This document shows positions 17,689 to 27,470 of a DNA stretch of 64,000 nucleotides, piece after piece; positions within the stretch are counted from its first letter, which is position 1; every line of letters starts with the position of its first letter. The DNA lies in NCBI RefSeq assembly GCF_902832845.1, contig NZ_CADFDB010000015.1:1-64000 (forward strand). The letters are read 5' to 3'. The DNA is from Burkholderia metallica. Its GTDB lineage: Bacteria > Pseudomonadota > Gammaproteobacteria > Burkholderiales > Burkholderiaceae. A program made the position numbers and the translations under genes. The notes beneath the pieces were generated by a model, which saw only the letters and a list, made by a program, of their open reading frames with translations, searched no databases and had not been told where the DNA came from.

Positions 17689-17876
17689 CGTCGTCTCCCA
17701 TAAACGTTGCCCTTTCGACAGAGTATCGCGGTCAGGCGCGGGCCGAACAGAATTGCGGGGATCCTCGCTCGGCTGTGAGCGGCCCTGGTTCTTGTAGACA
17801 TCGAGGTGTGGAGTCGCGGGAGGGTAATTTGGGCGGGTGCAACGCGCTTGACCGTTAGTTGCGTATTGAAATTCCC

Positions 17877-17881
17877 CCCTC
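17877..17881 (+). repeat. Left target-site duplication CCCTC of the Tn3-family transposon
   Basis: CCCTC directly precedes the left inverted repeat and is repeated directly after the right inverted repeat at 43,847-43,851. Five bases is the duplication length made by Tn3-family transposases. Confidence 0.85.
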
Positions 17882-17926
17882 GAGGGTCGGCCGGGATTCG
17901 TGAAATTTTCGCCAAAATTACCTTAA
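17882..17926 (+). repeat. Left terminal inverted repeat of the 26-kb transposon
   Basis: It begins GAGGGTCGGCCGGGATTCG and continues through GAAATTTTCGCCAAAAT to CCTTAA. It matches the right end in inverse orientation over 45 bases with two mismatches. The tnpA stop codon (17,923-17,925) lies in it. Confidence 0.92.
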
Positions 17927-20907
17927 GCCGCTGATTCGAAAGAGAAATCAATGCTTGGATCAAGCGGCGGCGCTCGCCGCTGAAGATCCAGCAGATAGGA
18001 CCCGAGGCGGTTGATGTGATCCTTCCGGTACGGTGAGAGCGCCTGCAGTACCTCGGCGTCGACCGGCAGCCCCTTTTCCTGCAGGACTTTGAGTCGCCGC
18101 GACATCCACTGGACGTTGTAGAGAATCACCATATTGGCGACGAGCTGGTTGTATTTGATGACCTTGCGCTGCTCGTGTCGGACGTTCTCGGCGATGACCT
18201 CGCCCCCAAACATCAGCCATTTCGCAAAATCGTTGAACTGCTCGCTCTTGTTCGTCGCCGCGTGAATGGGCTGGCGCATTTCAGGATCGTTGATGTATCG
18301 CAGCAGGAACATCGTGCGGATCACGCGGCCGAGCTCGCGGAACGCGAAATACAGTTTGTTCTTTACGCTCACGGAACCGAGGCGCCGCAGAATCATCGAC
18401 GGCGTCATCCGTCCCGCCTTGATCGAGATCGCCACGCGCAGCATGTCCGGGAAGTGCCGCTCGATCAGGGGCCAGTCGATGCTCGCGCGGAAAAGCGACT
18501 CGATGTTCTTGTAGCGCCGGCGCCGATCGGCCTTGAAGAACGTGAGGTCCTTGATGTCGCGGATGCGCGGCATGAGCTTGATGCCGAGCAGGTGCGCAAG
18601 GGCGAACACCGGCGCGCTCTGCGCGTGCGTGTCGCCGTGTACGGTGTCAGGCTGTACATCGGACGCGTTCTTGATCAGGCCATCGAGGATGTAGACGGCC
18701 TCGTGCACGCCGCACGGGATGAAATGGCTAAACAGCGCGATGTACTTGTCCGACACGTGGTAGTAGCCGATGCCCCCGTAACCGCCGTACCGAATGTGAT
18801 ATTCGGACAGCAGATTCTGCTCGTAGAGATTCCACTTTGTGCCATCGGCCGAGACGCGCTTGCCCGAGCCCCAGAACTTCGGTAGCGCGAACTGGTTGTA
18901 GGCGTTGATGACCTTCACGATCGCCTTGTCGAGGCGCTCCTCGGTCACGTATTTCAAATTCAGCCATGCGACCTGCTTGCGGCTGAGATTCTTGACTGAT
19001 CGCGCCGTCTGAGTTGGCCCGAGATTGCAGCCGTAGCAAAACAGCGTCGTAATGAAGCGCTTGCGCGGCTCGTCGATCTTCGCCTCGAACCCGGAAAGTG
19101 GTCCGAACAGGCGATGCAGGTCGAGCCACTGCTCCGTTTCGGTGAGGATATCCAGGATGCTGACGGGGCGCATCGTCGCCTCCATCGCCTGAACGATCAG
19201 CGACTTGTTCGGTGGATCGGGCTTTTTATCCAAGCGGTGCAGGATGAGGCCGTGTTCCTCGCTAGTTTCGACGTGATCGTTTTCCGGGAAGCCGGCGTCG
19301 ACCTGGTCGGCCAGCGTAACAAGTTCATCCTTCAACTGCCGCACGAACGTGCGGCTGTCGACCGAATAGTCGACGAGTTCGCGGTAGCGCGGCAGTTCAT
19401 CGCGGAATTCATCCCAGGAGACCTGGTGCACACGCGGGTCGTCATACTGGTCGCTGCCCTCTACATAGACGTCCCCCGAATTCAGTTCCCGCATGATCTG
19501 GCTGAACACGCACAGCTCGAAGTACTTGCGGTGCAACAGGCGCGCGGACACACCGTCTGGAAGCACGCACCGTTCCCATTTCTCGGGGATCCAGCCGAGC
19601 GGCAACTGAGCGAGATCGGTATCGCTGAGCAACAGGTACTCACGCCGCGACGAACGGTACATCTTGAGCCAGTCGAGCGCCTTGAGCAGCGCATCGTCCT
19701 GCGAACTCGCTTTCAGTGAGAGACTTTCCACGCACTGAAAAAGAAGTGAGCGTAGATTCCGGTACGGTATGAGCAGGAACGGAAAAATGTGGTTCCCGGC
19801 TTGTTCGATATGCTCGTTGCAGCGGTTCAGCACGGCATCGGGATCGTTGTTCAGTGCCGCACGCATCTGCGCGATGCGCATGGCCGCGGGCGTTTCGTCG
19901 TCCTGGAGCACGTTCAGCACGTCGCGGAACTGACTGACGAGTGACTGCAACTGGTCGGCATGGGCAAGCTGGTACTGCTGAAGTCGCAGCTTGCCGGTGT
20001 TCTCGAGATTGCGCACGGTCTTGATGAAGATCTCCACGACATCGTCGAGTGCCTTTTGTCGCTGCGCGAGAACGAACAGCACGGCAAGCGCATAGCGCTT
20101 TGCCGGCTTCAGCGCTCGTATCTCGTGGACGTCGAGCGCGCGGGCCTCGACGACGAACTGCATTCGCTTCGGCACGGAAAGCATGTCGGGTATGGGCGGC
20201 AGGCCGTTGGCCAACGCGTTCATTGCCTCGATGTGCTCGAGAAAGCTCGCGACCTCGCGCGGACCGGGACGTTTCGGCTCACGTTTAAGTTCGTCCCAGA
20301 ACGTTCGGCCGCCGCGGACCAGAAACAGATCGTCGAGTCGGGCTTTTTGCGCGTCATCGAGCGATTCGACAAAGGCGCGGTAGATTTCTTCGTGTAGCTG
20401 GCTGCGTGCGTGGCCGGCAATCCGGGAGAGTGTCGGGAGCGGAGGCAGCTCGAAACGGCGCCGCACAAGTTCCTCGAGCATCACGTTGATGATGTCCGGC
20501 AACTCTGCTTTGGTCCGAGCCGCATAGGCCGCCACCCGCGCGAGCCAATCATTCGCCGCGCGATCGACGGTCTGAATCCGCACATACTCGCGCAGGATTT
20601 TCTGGTGCCGGGATTTGCTGCCGGAGCGGTCGTAGCGCGCGAGGGTTGTGCGCGCCAGCGGACGGGCACCGAGCGCGGCGCACATGTGGTCGATGATCGC
20701 TGGCGGCACGTCCGAGACCACCGGCATGTACCCGAGCCGCTGCAGCAGCTTCAGTTGCACGAGGATCAGCACACGCGTGGGTGCTTGCCGGAACTGGCCG
20801 AAGACGAATCGGATCTCGGCCGCGCTGGGTGTGTAGACCGTGCGCAATTCCGCCTCTTCCAGTTCAGCCGGAAGGACTGGGTACGCAGTTTCATGAATTT
20901 GGGTCAT
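17923..20907 (-). CDS. tnpA: Tn3-family transposase TnpA
   Basis: The 994-aa protein has the Tn3 N-terminal DNA-binding domain (RYDRSGSKSRHQKILREYV about residues 95-113) and a C-terminal DDE-type catalytic region including DTVHGDTHAQSAPVFALAHLLG and TNKSEQFNDFAKWLMFGGE. It catalyses replicative transposition by acting on the 45-bp repeats. Length is normal and there is no frameshift. The start at 20,907 gives MTQIHETAYPVLPAELEE. A 106-codon frame lies 42 bases upstream. A relic of a related transposase lies at 25,720-25,990. Confidence 0.95.
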   Translation of the reverse strand: MTQIHETAYPVLPAELEEAELRTVYTPSAAEIRFVFGQFRQAPTRVLILVQLKLLQRLGYMPVVSDVPPAIIDHMCAALGARPLARTTLARYDRSGSKSRHQKILREYVRIQTVDRAANDWLARVAAYAARTKAELPDIINVMLEELVRRRFELPPLPTLSRIAGHARSQLHEEIYRAFVESLDDAQKARLDDLFLVRGGRTFWDELKREPKRPGPREVASFLEHIEAMNALANGLPPIPDMLSVPKRMQFVVEARALDVHEIRALKPAKRYALAVLFVLAQRQKALDDVVEIFIKTVRNLENTGKLRLQQYQLAHADQLQSLVSQFRDVLNVLQDDETPAAMRIAQMRAALNNDPDAVLNRCNEHIEQAGNHIFPFLLIPYRNLRSLLFQCVESLSLKASSQDDALLKALDWLKMYRSSRREYLLLSDTDLAQLPLGWIPEKWERCVLPDGVSARLLHRKYFELCVFSQIMRELNSGDVYVEGSDQYDDPRVHQVSWDEFRDELPRYRELVDYSVDSRTFVRQLKDELVTLADQVDAGFPENDHVETSEEHGLILHRLDKKPDPPNKSLIVQAMEATMRPVSILDILTETEQWLDLHRLFGPLSGFEAKIDEPRKRFITTLFCYGCNLGPTQTARSVKNLSRKQVAWLNLKYVTEERLDKAIVKVINAYNQFALPKFWGSGKRVSADGTKWNLYEQNLLSEYHIRYGGYGGIGYYHVSDKYIALFSHFIPCGVHEAVYILDGLIKNASDVQPDTVHGDTHAQSAPVFALAHLLGIKLMPRIRDIKDLTFFKADRRRRYKNIESLFRASIDWPLIERHFPDMLRVAISIKAGRMTPSMILRRLGSVSVKNKLYFAFRELGRVIRTMFLLRYINDPEMRQPIHAATNKSEQFNDFAKWLMFGGEVIAENVRHEQRKVIKYNQLVANMVILYNVQWMSRRLKVLQEKGLPVDAEVLQALSPYRKDHINRLGSYLLDLQRRAPPLDPSIDFSFESAA

Positions 20908-20949
20908 CGATGTGCCCTTGGTCCTGACAATCCCCGCAGTGCTCGCCGA

Positions 20950-21270
20950 TCAGCGTTTCGGCAGATTGAAGCGGCCCGACAACACCGCCGCAGCGAGGTC
21001 GACATCGCTCATGCCCATGATCCGGTCGATGGTGCCTTGAGACAGTTCGTCGACCAGCGCGAGAATCTGATCCTGCAGCGCTGATAGCTGATCGGCACGT
21101 GCAGTTAGATGCGAGAGCATGTCGCGCTGTTCGGGCGTCGAGACCTCGGACTGCCAACGCCTGAACTGTTCGCGCTGAACGGGGAGGAATTCCCGTTGTT
21201 CGCTGTAAATCTGTCGGATTCGTGCGAGCGTTGCGTTATCCGGTACGTGGGGATGTGGGCGGCACGACAC
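20950..21270 (-). CDS. Unknown protein upstream of tnpA, possibly 5'-truncated
   Basis: The 106-aa product contains ARIRQIYSEQREFLPVQREQ and ILALVDELSQGTIDRIMGMS and looks helical. It is on the same strand as tnpA with a 42-base gap. The start is a GTG. The frame stays open and protein-like for another 80 bases upstream (LFGGQLEEAQALHGKL) without a good start, and then meets a stop near 21,355, close to a sequence junction. It may therefore be the end of a longer gene whose 5' part was lost. No family recognised. Confidence 0.5.
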   Translation of the reverse strand: MSCRPHPHVPDNATLARIRQIYSEQREFLPVQREQFRRWQSEVSTPEQRDMLSHLTARADQLSALQDQILALVDELSQGTIDRIMGMSDVDLAAAVLSGRFNLPKR

Positions 21271-21516
21271 CAGCTTGCCGTGAAGCGCCTGGGCCTCTTC
21301 TAACTGTCCGCCAAACAGGTCGAAGACGATAAGCAGGTAACTGACCGGCCGCTAGACCGGCGTTCGCGGTTCGTTCGGGTTCATGGAGCGGACCTCCAGT
21401 CGGAGAATGGATGAGCTCGACAGAAATCGGTATGCGGCAGCGCAACGCCTCGGGGAAGACGATTGTAGCGCGCAGCGGCGGCGGCCTTGTGAAACTCCGC
21501 AATGGCCGACTGCCTC

Positions 21517-21747
21517 GGGCCGATTGCGCATCTCGGCTACTTCCGCGATGAGTTCGTCAATCGACGCCGCTGGCTGAGTGATCGGACCTATGCCGATCTG
21601 GTGGCCCTCTGCCAGTTTTTGCCGGGACCAGCCAGCAGCCAAGTTGGAATGGCATTGGGCCTCTCCCGTCACGGCTACAGCGGTGCGTTCGCGGCATGGG
21701 CGGGATTCACACTGCCCTCGGCTATCGCCTTGATCCTCTTCGCGCTA
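21517..21747 (+). pseudogene. chrA: Chromate transporter ChrA, internal fragment
   Basis: The plus strand encodes GPIAHLGYFRDEFVNRRRW, ALCQFLPGPASSQVGMALGL and WAGFTLPSAIALILFAL. These are the most conserved motifs of the ChrA N-terminal domain (chromate efflux, inner membrane). The family start is absent and similarity ends after LILFAL, so both ends are missing. A padR relic with the nonsense mutation described below follows, as expected for a decayed chr locus. Confidence 0.8.
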
Positions 21748-21873
21748 GACACTATGACTCCCGTGCGGCAAAGGCTGGCCTGCCGTGAGGAATCAGACGC
21801 GGGTTAGCATTGCTGCCAGAGCCGCATGGTGCGGACAGGTCCGCACCCGGCGATTTCCGGCACGGAGGTCAGT

Positions 21874-22400
21874 ATGGAACACGATAGCACTGCGCTGTAC
21901 GTCGGTCTCGATGTACACAAGGAATCGATCACGGTCGCGTATGCGCGCGGTTCGGGTGAAGTCGAGCTGCTGGGCAAGACTGGCACGACGCAGGCGGATG
22001 TCGATCGCCTGTGCAGGCGCCTGCAGTCAAAGGCACGGCACGTCTGCGTTGTCTACGAGGCCGGTCCATGCGGCTACGGGCTTTACCGTCAGCTCGTGCA
22101 GAAGGGATTCGGGTGCATGGTGTGCGCCCCATCGTTGATTCCGAAGAAACCGGGCGAGCGGGTCAAGACCGACCGGCGCGATGCGATCAAGCTGGTGCGA
22201 TCGCTGCGCGCCGGTGACCTCTCATCGGTCTACGTGCCCACTGTGGACGATGAAGCGTTCCGGGATCTGGCACGCACGTGGGTGAGCGCCAAAGACGACC
22301 TGAAGCGTGCCTGGCAACGGGTGAAGGCCTTTCTGCTCTCTCATGGGGTGCGCTATACCGGCCGCGCAGACTGGGGGCCGTCGCATCGGCGCTGGGTGAG
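21874..22400 (+). pseudogene. IS110-family transposase, N-terminal half
   Basis: The protein begins MEHDSTALYVGLDVHKESITV (DEDD-type, first Asp in GLDVHKE), with YEAGPCGYGLYRQL and KTDRRDAIKLVRSL, all typical of the IS110 RuvC-like N-terminal domain. The C-terminal domain with the catalytic serine is missing. After about 175 residues the sequence changes into a padR-like gene in another frame. ATG 21,874 follows GGAGG. Not able to transpose. Confidence 0.85.
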
Positions 22401-22688
22401 TACGGCGGATTGATCCGCCTACACATCCTGCATCACACAGCCGAAGGACCTGTGTTCGGGCTGGGCATCATCGAGGAACTGCGCCACCACGGCTATGAGA
22501 TGAGCGCCGGGACGCTATACCCCATGCTGCACGGGATGGCAAAGAAGGGCTACCTCTCTTCACACCATGAGCGCACGGGCCGCCGTGAACGACGGGTATA
22601 TGAAATAACCGCCCAAGGGCGGTGGGCCTTGGCCGAAGCAACGACTAATGTGTGAGAGCTTTTTGGAGAACTAATCGAGGGCAAATGA
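22396..22688 (+). pseudogene. PadR-family regulator with missing start and a nonsense codon
   Basis: The frame encodes LGEYGGLIRLHILHHTAEG, LGIIEELRHHGYEMSAGTLYP and ERRVYEITAQGRWALAEA, the PadR winged-helix domain. A TGA at 22,653-22,655 interrupts it. Read through, the frame continues ELFGELIEGK and stops at 22,686, the usual PadR C-terminus, so a CGA-to-TGA change is likely. The 5' end is fused to the IS110 relic. PadR genes often sit beside chrA, and a chrA fragment lies just upstream. Confidence 0.78.
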
Positions 22689-22914
22689 CGGCATCACGAT
22701 GTAGTGCAGACGAGTCCTGATATTTTTGTGCATTCGCCTTCTGAAAACGACAATCTCGACCACACAAGATCAACGGTGTGCGGTTCTCTAAAACCTTTCT
22801 CGATATGCTATTCTCGCTTCCACCCATTGGCAACGCGTTTCGAGAATGTCATCGGCCCCGTCCGCGAAGTGCACATCGCGACCTTGACCGCATCTCAACT
22901 GCTGGAGCATCAAC

Positions 22915-23472
22915 ATGCTGGTTGGTTACGCACGAGTCTCAACGCAGGACCAGAACCTCGCCTTGCAGATCACTGCGCTCAAGAAAGCCGGTTGCAAGAA
23001 AATCTACGACGACCAGATCAGCGGATTACGGACCATTCGCCCCGGCCTGCAAACGGCGCTGGAAGTATTGCGTACAGGCGACACACTGGTGGTCTGGAAA
23101 CTTGATCGCCTGGGCCGTAGTATCAAGGGGCTGGTCGATTTGGTGGGGGAGCTGGAAACACGCAAGGTGCATTTCAGGAGCCTGACCGACAGCATCGACA
23201 CCAGCACGCCGGCCGGCAGGTTTTTCTTTCACGTCATGGCCAGTCTCGCGCAGATGGAACGGGAACACGTTGCAGAGCGCACCTGCGCGGGTCTCGCTGC
23301 AGCGAAGGCGATCGGTCGCAGCGGCGGACGCAAACGCAGCATGACCGACAGCAAGATCGCGTCGGCAAGGAAACTGTTGACGAGCGGCATGCCGCCCCGG
23401 GAGGTTGCCAGAAACCTCGGCGTGTCGATCCCGACGCTATATCGCTGGGTTCCCGCGTCCGCGCTGCCCTGA
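22915..23472 (+). CDS. tnpR: Serine recombinase / Tn3-type resolvase
   Basis: The 185-aa protein starts MLVGYARVSTQDQNL with catalytic Ser9, has the DTLVVWKLDRLGRS and MASLAQMEREHVAERT segments of the resolvase fold, and ends with a Hin-type helix-turn-helix (PREVARNLGVSIPTLYRW). It would resolve cointegrates at a res site. The 226 bases upstream (22,689-22,914) hold no gene and are the natural place for res, though I cannot define subsites. It may belong to an older transposon layer and not to the tnpA at 17,923, from which it is separated by relics. Confidence 0.9.
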   Translation: MLVGYARVSTQDQNLALQITALKKAGCKKIYDDQISGLRTIRPGLQTALEVLRTGDTLVVWKLDRLGRSIKGLVDLVGELETRKVHFRSLTDSIDTSTPAGRFFFHVMASLAQMEREHVAERTCAGLAAAKAIGRSGGRKRSMTDSKIASARKLLTSGMPPREVARNLGVSIPTLYRWVPASALP

Positions 23473-23511
23473 TCTCAAAGCCCCAGTTCGCATTTTCCAT
23501 GAGGACCCTTC

Positions 23512-24327
23512 ATGCGCTTTCCACTACGACGCGCTTTCGCTTCTGCTGCTCTGCTTATTGCCACGCAGACCGTCTTTGCGCAAACACCGAAAACCGTATT
23601 CCTCGATGACCTGACCTGGACCGAGCTTCGCGACCAGATTCAGGCCGGCAAGACCACCATCATCATTCCCATCGGGGGAACGGAGCAAAGTGGCCCGGAT
23701 GTCGCGCTTGGCAAGCACAACGCGCGCGTGAAGGTGCTGTCCCAGCGTATTGCGGAAGGACTGGGCAATGCGCTCGTCGCTCCGGTCATAGCCTATGTGC
23801 CGGAGGGAAGCTACGCACCGCCAACCTCCCACATGCGTTTCCCCGGCACCATCACGGTGCCGGATGACGTGTTCGAAAAAACGCTGGAGTCCGCCGCCAA
23901 CAGCTTCAAGGTCCATGGCTTCAGGAACATCGTTTTTCTTGGTGATCACGGCGGTTACCAGAACGACATCAGGCGAGCAGTAGCACAGCTCAACAAGGCG
24001 TGGTCCGGCTCTGCGTCTCGGGCGTTCGTGCCGGCGGAATATTACGGCACCAGCTCGGACGGTTATTCGGAAATCCTGCGTCAGCATGGTTACCGGGATG
24101 ACGAGATTGGCACGCACGCGGGACTCGCGGACACATCATTGATGCTCGCGGTAGGACCGCAGATGGTTCGGCAGGATCGGCTGCGAAGCGGTCCGAAACT
24201 CGGACCGGCAGATGGTGTCTACGGCGGCGACCCGCGTCGCTCGACAGCCGAACTCGGTCAACTGGGCACTGATGCGATTGTGTCACGGACCATCAGTGCC
24301 GTCAGAAAAGAGACGGCGGGACGCTGA
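23512..24327 (+). CDS. Exported creatininase-family protein
   Basis: The 271-aa protein has a signal peptide ending VFAQT, then IIIPIGGTEQSGPDVALGKHN and NIVFLGDHGGYQND. These are the metal-binding motifs (Glu, Asp, His) of the creatinine amidohydrolase fold, here with an expected periplasmic location. Known members open cyclic amides; the substrate here is unknown. GAGGA precedes the ATG. It is 61 bases upstream of a YVTN propeller gene on the same strand, so the two probably form an operon. Confidence 0.75.
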   Translation: MRFPLRRAFASAALLIATQTVFAQTPKTVFLDDLTWTELRDQIQAGKTTIIIPIGGTEQSGPDVALGKHNARVKVLSQRIAEGLGNALVAPVIAYVPEGSYAPPTSHMRFPGTITVPDDVFEKTLESAANSFKVHGFRNIVFLGDHGGYQNDIRRAVAQLNKAWSGSASRAFVPAEYYGTSSDGYSEILRQHGYRDDEIGTHAGLADTSLMLAVGPQMVRQDRLRSGPKLGPADGVYGGDPRRSTAELGQLGTDAIVSRTISAVRKETAGR

Positions 24328-24388
24328 TAAACCCGTCGGGCTCTGACTCTTTCTTCAATTGTTACTCCCCCTGATAACGGAACTCACC

Positions 24389-25561
24389 ATGCATCTGTGT
24401 TCTCGTCGTTTGTCGCTGTTCGTATCGTCTGTCGGCGTCGCCCTGGCTGGTTTAGGTGTCACCTGCATCGCCTCCGCAGCAACGGCTATTGCCACCGTGG
24501 CTGGCATGCCACCCGTGGTGAACGCCAGCAACCTGTATAGCGAAGCGGGCGCCGGCCACCTCAGCGCGGCGGTGGCGGATGCGTTGCCACGGATCTATGT
24601 ACCGAACCTGCGCTCGAACGACGTCTACGTGATTGATCCGGCGACGTTCAAGGTAGTCGAGAGGTTTCACGTCGGCTATAGCCCGCAACACGTCGTCCCG
24701 TCGTGGGACCTGAAGACGCTGTGGGTGGCCAACAACGCCGAAGGCCGACCCGACGGCAGCCTCACGCCCATCGACCCGAAGACGGGCAAACCCGGCAAGG
24801 AACTCATGGTTGATGATCCCTACAACATGTACTTCACGCCGGACGGTACGGAAGCGATCGTGGTCGCGGAAGCGCACGCGCGACTGGATTTTCGCGATCC
24901 GCATACGATGGCGCTGAAGTCGAGCCTGTCCGTACCGGAGTGCAAGGGCATTAACCATGCTGATTTTTCAATTGACGGCAGGTACGCACTTTTCACCTGT
25001 GAGTTCGGCGGGAAGTTGGCGAAGATCGACCTCGTCAACCGCAAGGTCGTCGGCTACCTCGAGCTGGAAAAGAAGGGCATGCCACAGGACATCCGCGTCT
25101 CGCCGGACGGCAAGGTGTTCTATGTCGCCGACATGATGGCCGATGGGGTTTTCGTGGTCGACGGTGACAGCTTCACAAAGACCGGTTTCATCAAGACCGG
25201 CGTCGGCACGCATGGGCTGTACCCGAGCCGTGACGGCACCCGCCTGTACATCGCCAATCGTGGCTCCAATCGCGTGCACGGGCCCCGCCACGGCAAGGGC
25301 AGCGTGTCGGTGCTCGACTTTTCGACGCGCAAGGTTGTCGCAACCTGGCCGATTCCGGGCGGTGGCAGTCCGGACATGGGCAATGTCAGCGCGGATGGCA
25401 AGACGCTGTGGCTATCCGGCCGGTACGACGACGTGGTCTACGCGATCGACACGACGACGGGTGCCATCCGGACGATTCCGGTCGGTATGGAACCGCACGG
25501 GCTCACTGTCTGGCCACAGCCCGGCCGCTATTCGCTGGGTCATACGGGCAATATGCGCTGA
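24389..25561 (+). CDS. Exported YVTN/YncE-like beta-propeller protein
   Basis: The 390-aa protein has a signal peptide (MHLCSRRLSLFVSS to ASAATA), followed by repeated blades such as RIYVPNLRSNDVYVIDPATF, RVSPDGKVFYVADMMADGV and TRLYIANRGSNRVHG. Such periplasmic propellers bind partners or ligands; some are linked to metal or redox proteins. The ATG at 24,389 is chosen over one at 24,359 because it gives a compact signal peptide. No catalytic motif is visible. Confidence 0.8.
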   Translation: MHLCSRRLSLFVSSVGVALAGLGVTCIASAATAIATVAGMPPVVNASNLYSEAGAGHLSAAVADALPRIYVPNLRSNDVYVIDPATFKVVERFHVGYSPQHVVPSWDLKTLWVANNAEGRPDGSLTPIDPKTGKPGKELMVDDPYNMYFTPDGTEAIVVAEAHARLDFRDPHTMALKSSLSVPECKGINHADFSIDGRYALFTCEFGGKLAKIDLVNRKVVGYLELEKKGMPQDIRVSPDGKVFYVADMMADGVFVVDGDSFTKTGFIKTGVGTHGLYPSRDGTRLYIANRGSNRVHGPRHGKGSVSVLDFSTRKVVATWPIPGGGSPDMGNVSADGKTLWLSGRYDDVVYAIDTTTGAIRTIPVGMEPHGLTVWPQPGRYSLGHTGNMR

Positions 25562-25624
25562 CTACAAATAGCATCCATTTGACCTGCGACTTCGTTTAGA
25601 TCCCTGCTCAGAATAAAGTCACGG

Positions 25625-25665
25625 CCTTAGTCGGGCGAAAAAATCCGTTTCTTGAAGGGCACCCC
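25625..25665 (+). repeat. Relic Tn3-type terminal repeat, first copy
   Basis: Read from the outer end, the minus strand is GGGGTGCCCTTCAAGAAACG, then GATTTTTTCGCCCGACTAAGG. It closely resembles the repeat at 40,853-40,891 in the same orientation, and has the GGGG start and TAAGG end of Tn3-family repeats. Confidence 0.65.
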
Positions 25666-25719
25666 GTGAGGCGCTCGTCGCAACGGATTCCAGCCCGTCG
25701 TGGGTTGCAGCATCGGACA

Positions 25720-25990
25720 CCGGATATCCACATATTCGCGCAGCAGCTTCTGGTGACGCGGCTTGCTGCCCGAGCGGTCGTAGCGTTTCAATGCCGTGGC
25801 CGTGAGCGGGCGCACGCCCAGCACATTACGCATGTACCCGATGATTGCACTCGGCACATCGGAAATCACCAGGAAGTAGCCGCGCCGCTGCAGCAGCGCA
25901 GCAGCTTGGTGATCGGCTGAGTCCGAGCTGCCAGGCAGATTTAACGAACTGGATCCGCGCGACGTCGGCCATTGCCCGGATCGCAGGATC
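25720..25990 (-). pseudogene. Relic of a second Tn3-family transposase, N-terminal fragment
   Basis: ISDVPSAIIGYMRNVLGVRPL and KRYDRSGSKPRHQKLLREYV match the N-terminal domain of the intact tnpA (about residues 62-113) at most positions. Upstream, similarity continues in a different frame because of a small repeat expansion. Downstream, the fragment ends at about 25,720, close to the relic terminal repeat. Confidence 0.8.
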
Positions 25991-26048
25991 GCGATAGGAC
26001 TATCTGGGATATCGCTCGCACTGCTGGCATGATCTGGATAGGCTACCG

Positions 26049-27470
26049 TTACCGTGCATGTTGTACAGCACCGTCGCTCGGGAAATAAAGAGTGAAGGTG
26101 GTACGAACGCCATCGCTTACAACATCAACCTTTCCGTGATGCAATTCCATGATCGACTTGACGATGGCTAATCCCAGCCCTGCGTTTTTCGCGGCACCGT
26201 GTCGCGATGCGTCGGCGCGGTAGAAGCGCTCGAAGATTTTGTCGAACTGCTCGACCGGAATGGCAGGCCCTTGGTTTGTTACGCTAACGACGGAGTATTT
26301 CTGAGTCGCCGACACGGCCAGCTCAATGGCCGTGCCTGGTCTTGCATGGTCGAGTGCATTCGATACCAAGTTGCTGACGGCTCGTCTAAACAAGGTTGCA
26401 TCGGCGAGAACGGGGGCGTTCCCTTCCACGTCAATGTGAACGCCGGTGTCTTCAGCAAGACCCTGAAAGTACGACGCCAGCCTGCGCAGTTCGTTACTCG
26501 CGTCCAGCTCGACCGCCTTGAGATGCAGTTGGGCATTGTCCGTTCGTGCGAGGAACAGCATGTTCTCAATCATCCGCTGCAGGCGCTCGCATTCCTCGAT
26601 GTTCGAATCGATGAGTGCCTCATATTCGTCGGCCGTCCTCGCGCGCGACAGCGTGATTTGCGAAGAGCTGATGATGTTCGCCAGCGGCGTGCGCATGTCG
26701 TGTGCGAGATCTGATGAGAATTGCGAAAGGCGCACGAACGCACGCTCGAGACGGTCCAGCATGCGATTGACAGAGACGGCCAGCTCTCGAAGCTCGACCG
26801 GTCCACCACGAATATCGAGGCGCTCGTCCAGACTGTGAGCTTCAATCCTCGATGCCTGGCGGCCGATGCTTTTGACGGGGCGAAGTCCCCGGAGGGCGAC
26901 GGCGTAGCCGAGCGCACTCACCAGGATAGCTCCTACGGCAACGGCTACTAAGATATCGACTCTGTAGCTTTCGCAAAGCGACTGCCGGTCGGTTGCCGTT
27001 CGCACCAGTGACACCTGTACGAGTTCACCGGACCGCAGCTTCTCATCAGCAACGATGCACCGGGAAAGTCCGATACCCTCCGGCGAACAGGCGTACGGCT
27101 TACCGATAGGGTGTGTCTCTGTGACGACACCCTTCAATGTTCTGCCAGGTTTGTCGGTGTGTTCGACCAACGGCTCATTGTGTCCGTCGTAGATGCCGAG
27201 ATACACCCCCGGATGGGACAGCAACACCTCATGAAAGACCGCAGGGTCTGCGCGAACCGCGCTCGTCGAGCCGCTCATGCGAATCAATTGCAGGAACTGG
27301 TTCAGCTTGCCGCTGATTTCGATGTCGTCGCGTCGCTGCAACTCGGCGGACAGCGACCTATATAGATAGGTTCCGGTTAGCGCGAACACCAGCCCGGCAA
27401 CGAGGGCAAACGCGAACGTCAATCGCCTGAGCAGCGAATACGACGCGCGACCGCTGGTCCGGACGGTCAC
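26049..27470 (-). CDS. copS: Copper-responsive sensor histidine kinase (CopS/CusS-like)
   Basis: The 473-aa membrane sensor has two transmembrane segments (about residues 18-38 and 172-192) flanking a periplasmic sensor domain, then HAMP, the phospho-acceptor box [16 protein letters not shown] (His257) and an ATPase domain with LVSNALDHA and [14 protein letters not shown]. It belongs to the heavy-metal sensor kinase group (CusS, CopS, IrlS). The copper assignment rests on the neighbouring genes. Its start overlaps the response regulator stop by 4 bases. Confidence 0.9.
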   Translation of the reverse strand: MTVRTSGRASYSLLRRLTFAFALVAGLVFALTGTYLYRSLSAELQRRDDIEISGKLNQFLQLIRMSGSTSAVRADPAVFHEVLLSHPGVYLGIYDGHNEPLVEHTDKPGRTLKGVVTETHPIGKPYACSPEGIGLSRCIVADEKLRSGELVQVSLVRTATDRQSLCESYRVDILVAVAVGAILVSALGYAVALRGLRPVKSIGRQASRIEAHSLDERLDIRGGPVELRELAVSVNRMLDRLERAFVRLSQFSSDLAHDMRTPLANIISSSQITLSRARTADEYEALIDSNIEECERLQRMIENMLFLARTDNAQLHLKAVELDASNELRRLASYFQGLAEDTGVHIDVEGNAPVLADATLFRRAVSNLVSNALDHARPGTAIELAVSATQKYSVVSVTNQGPAIPVEQFDKIFERFYRADASRHGAAKNAGLGLAIVKSIMELHHGKVDVVSDGVRTTFTLYFPSDGAVQHAR

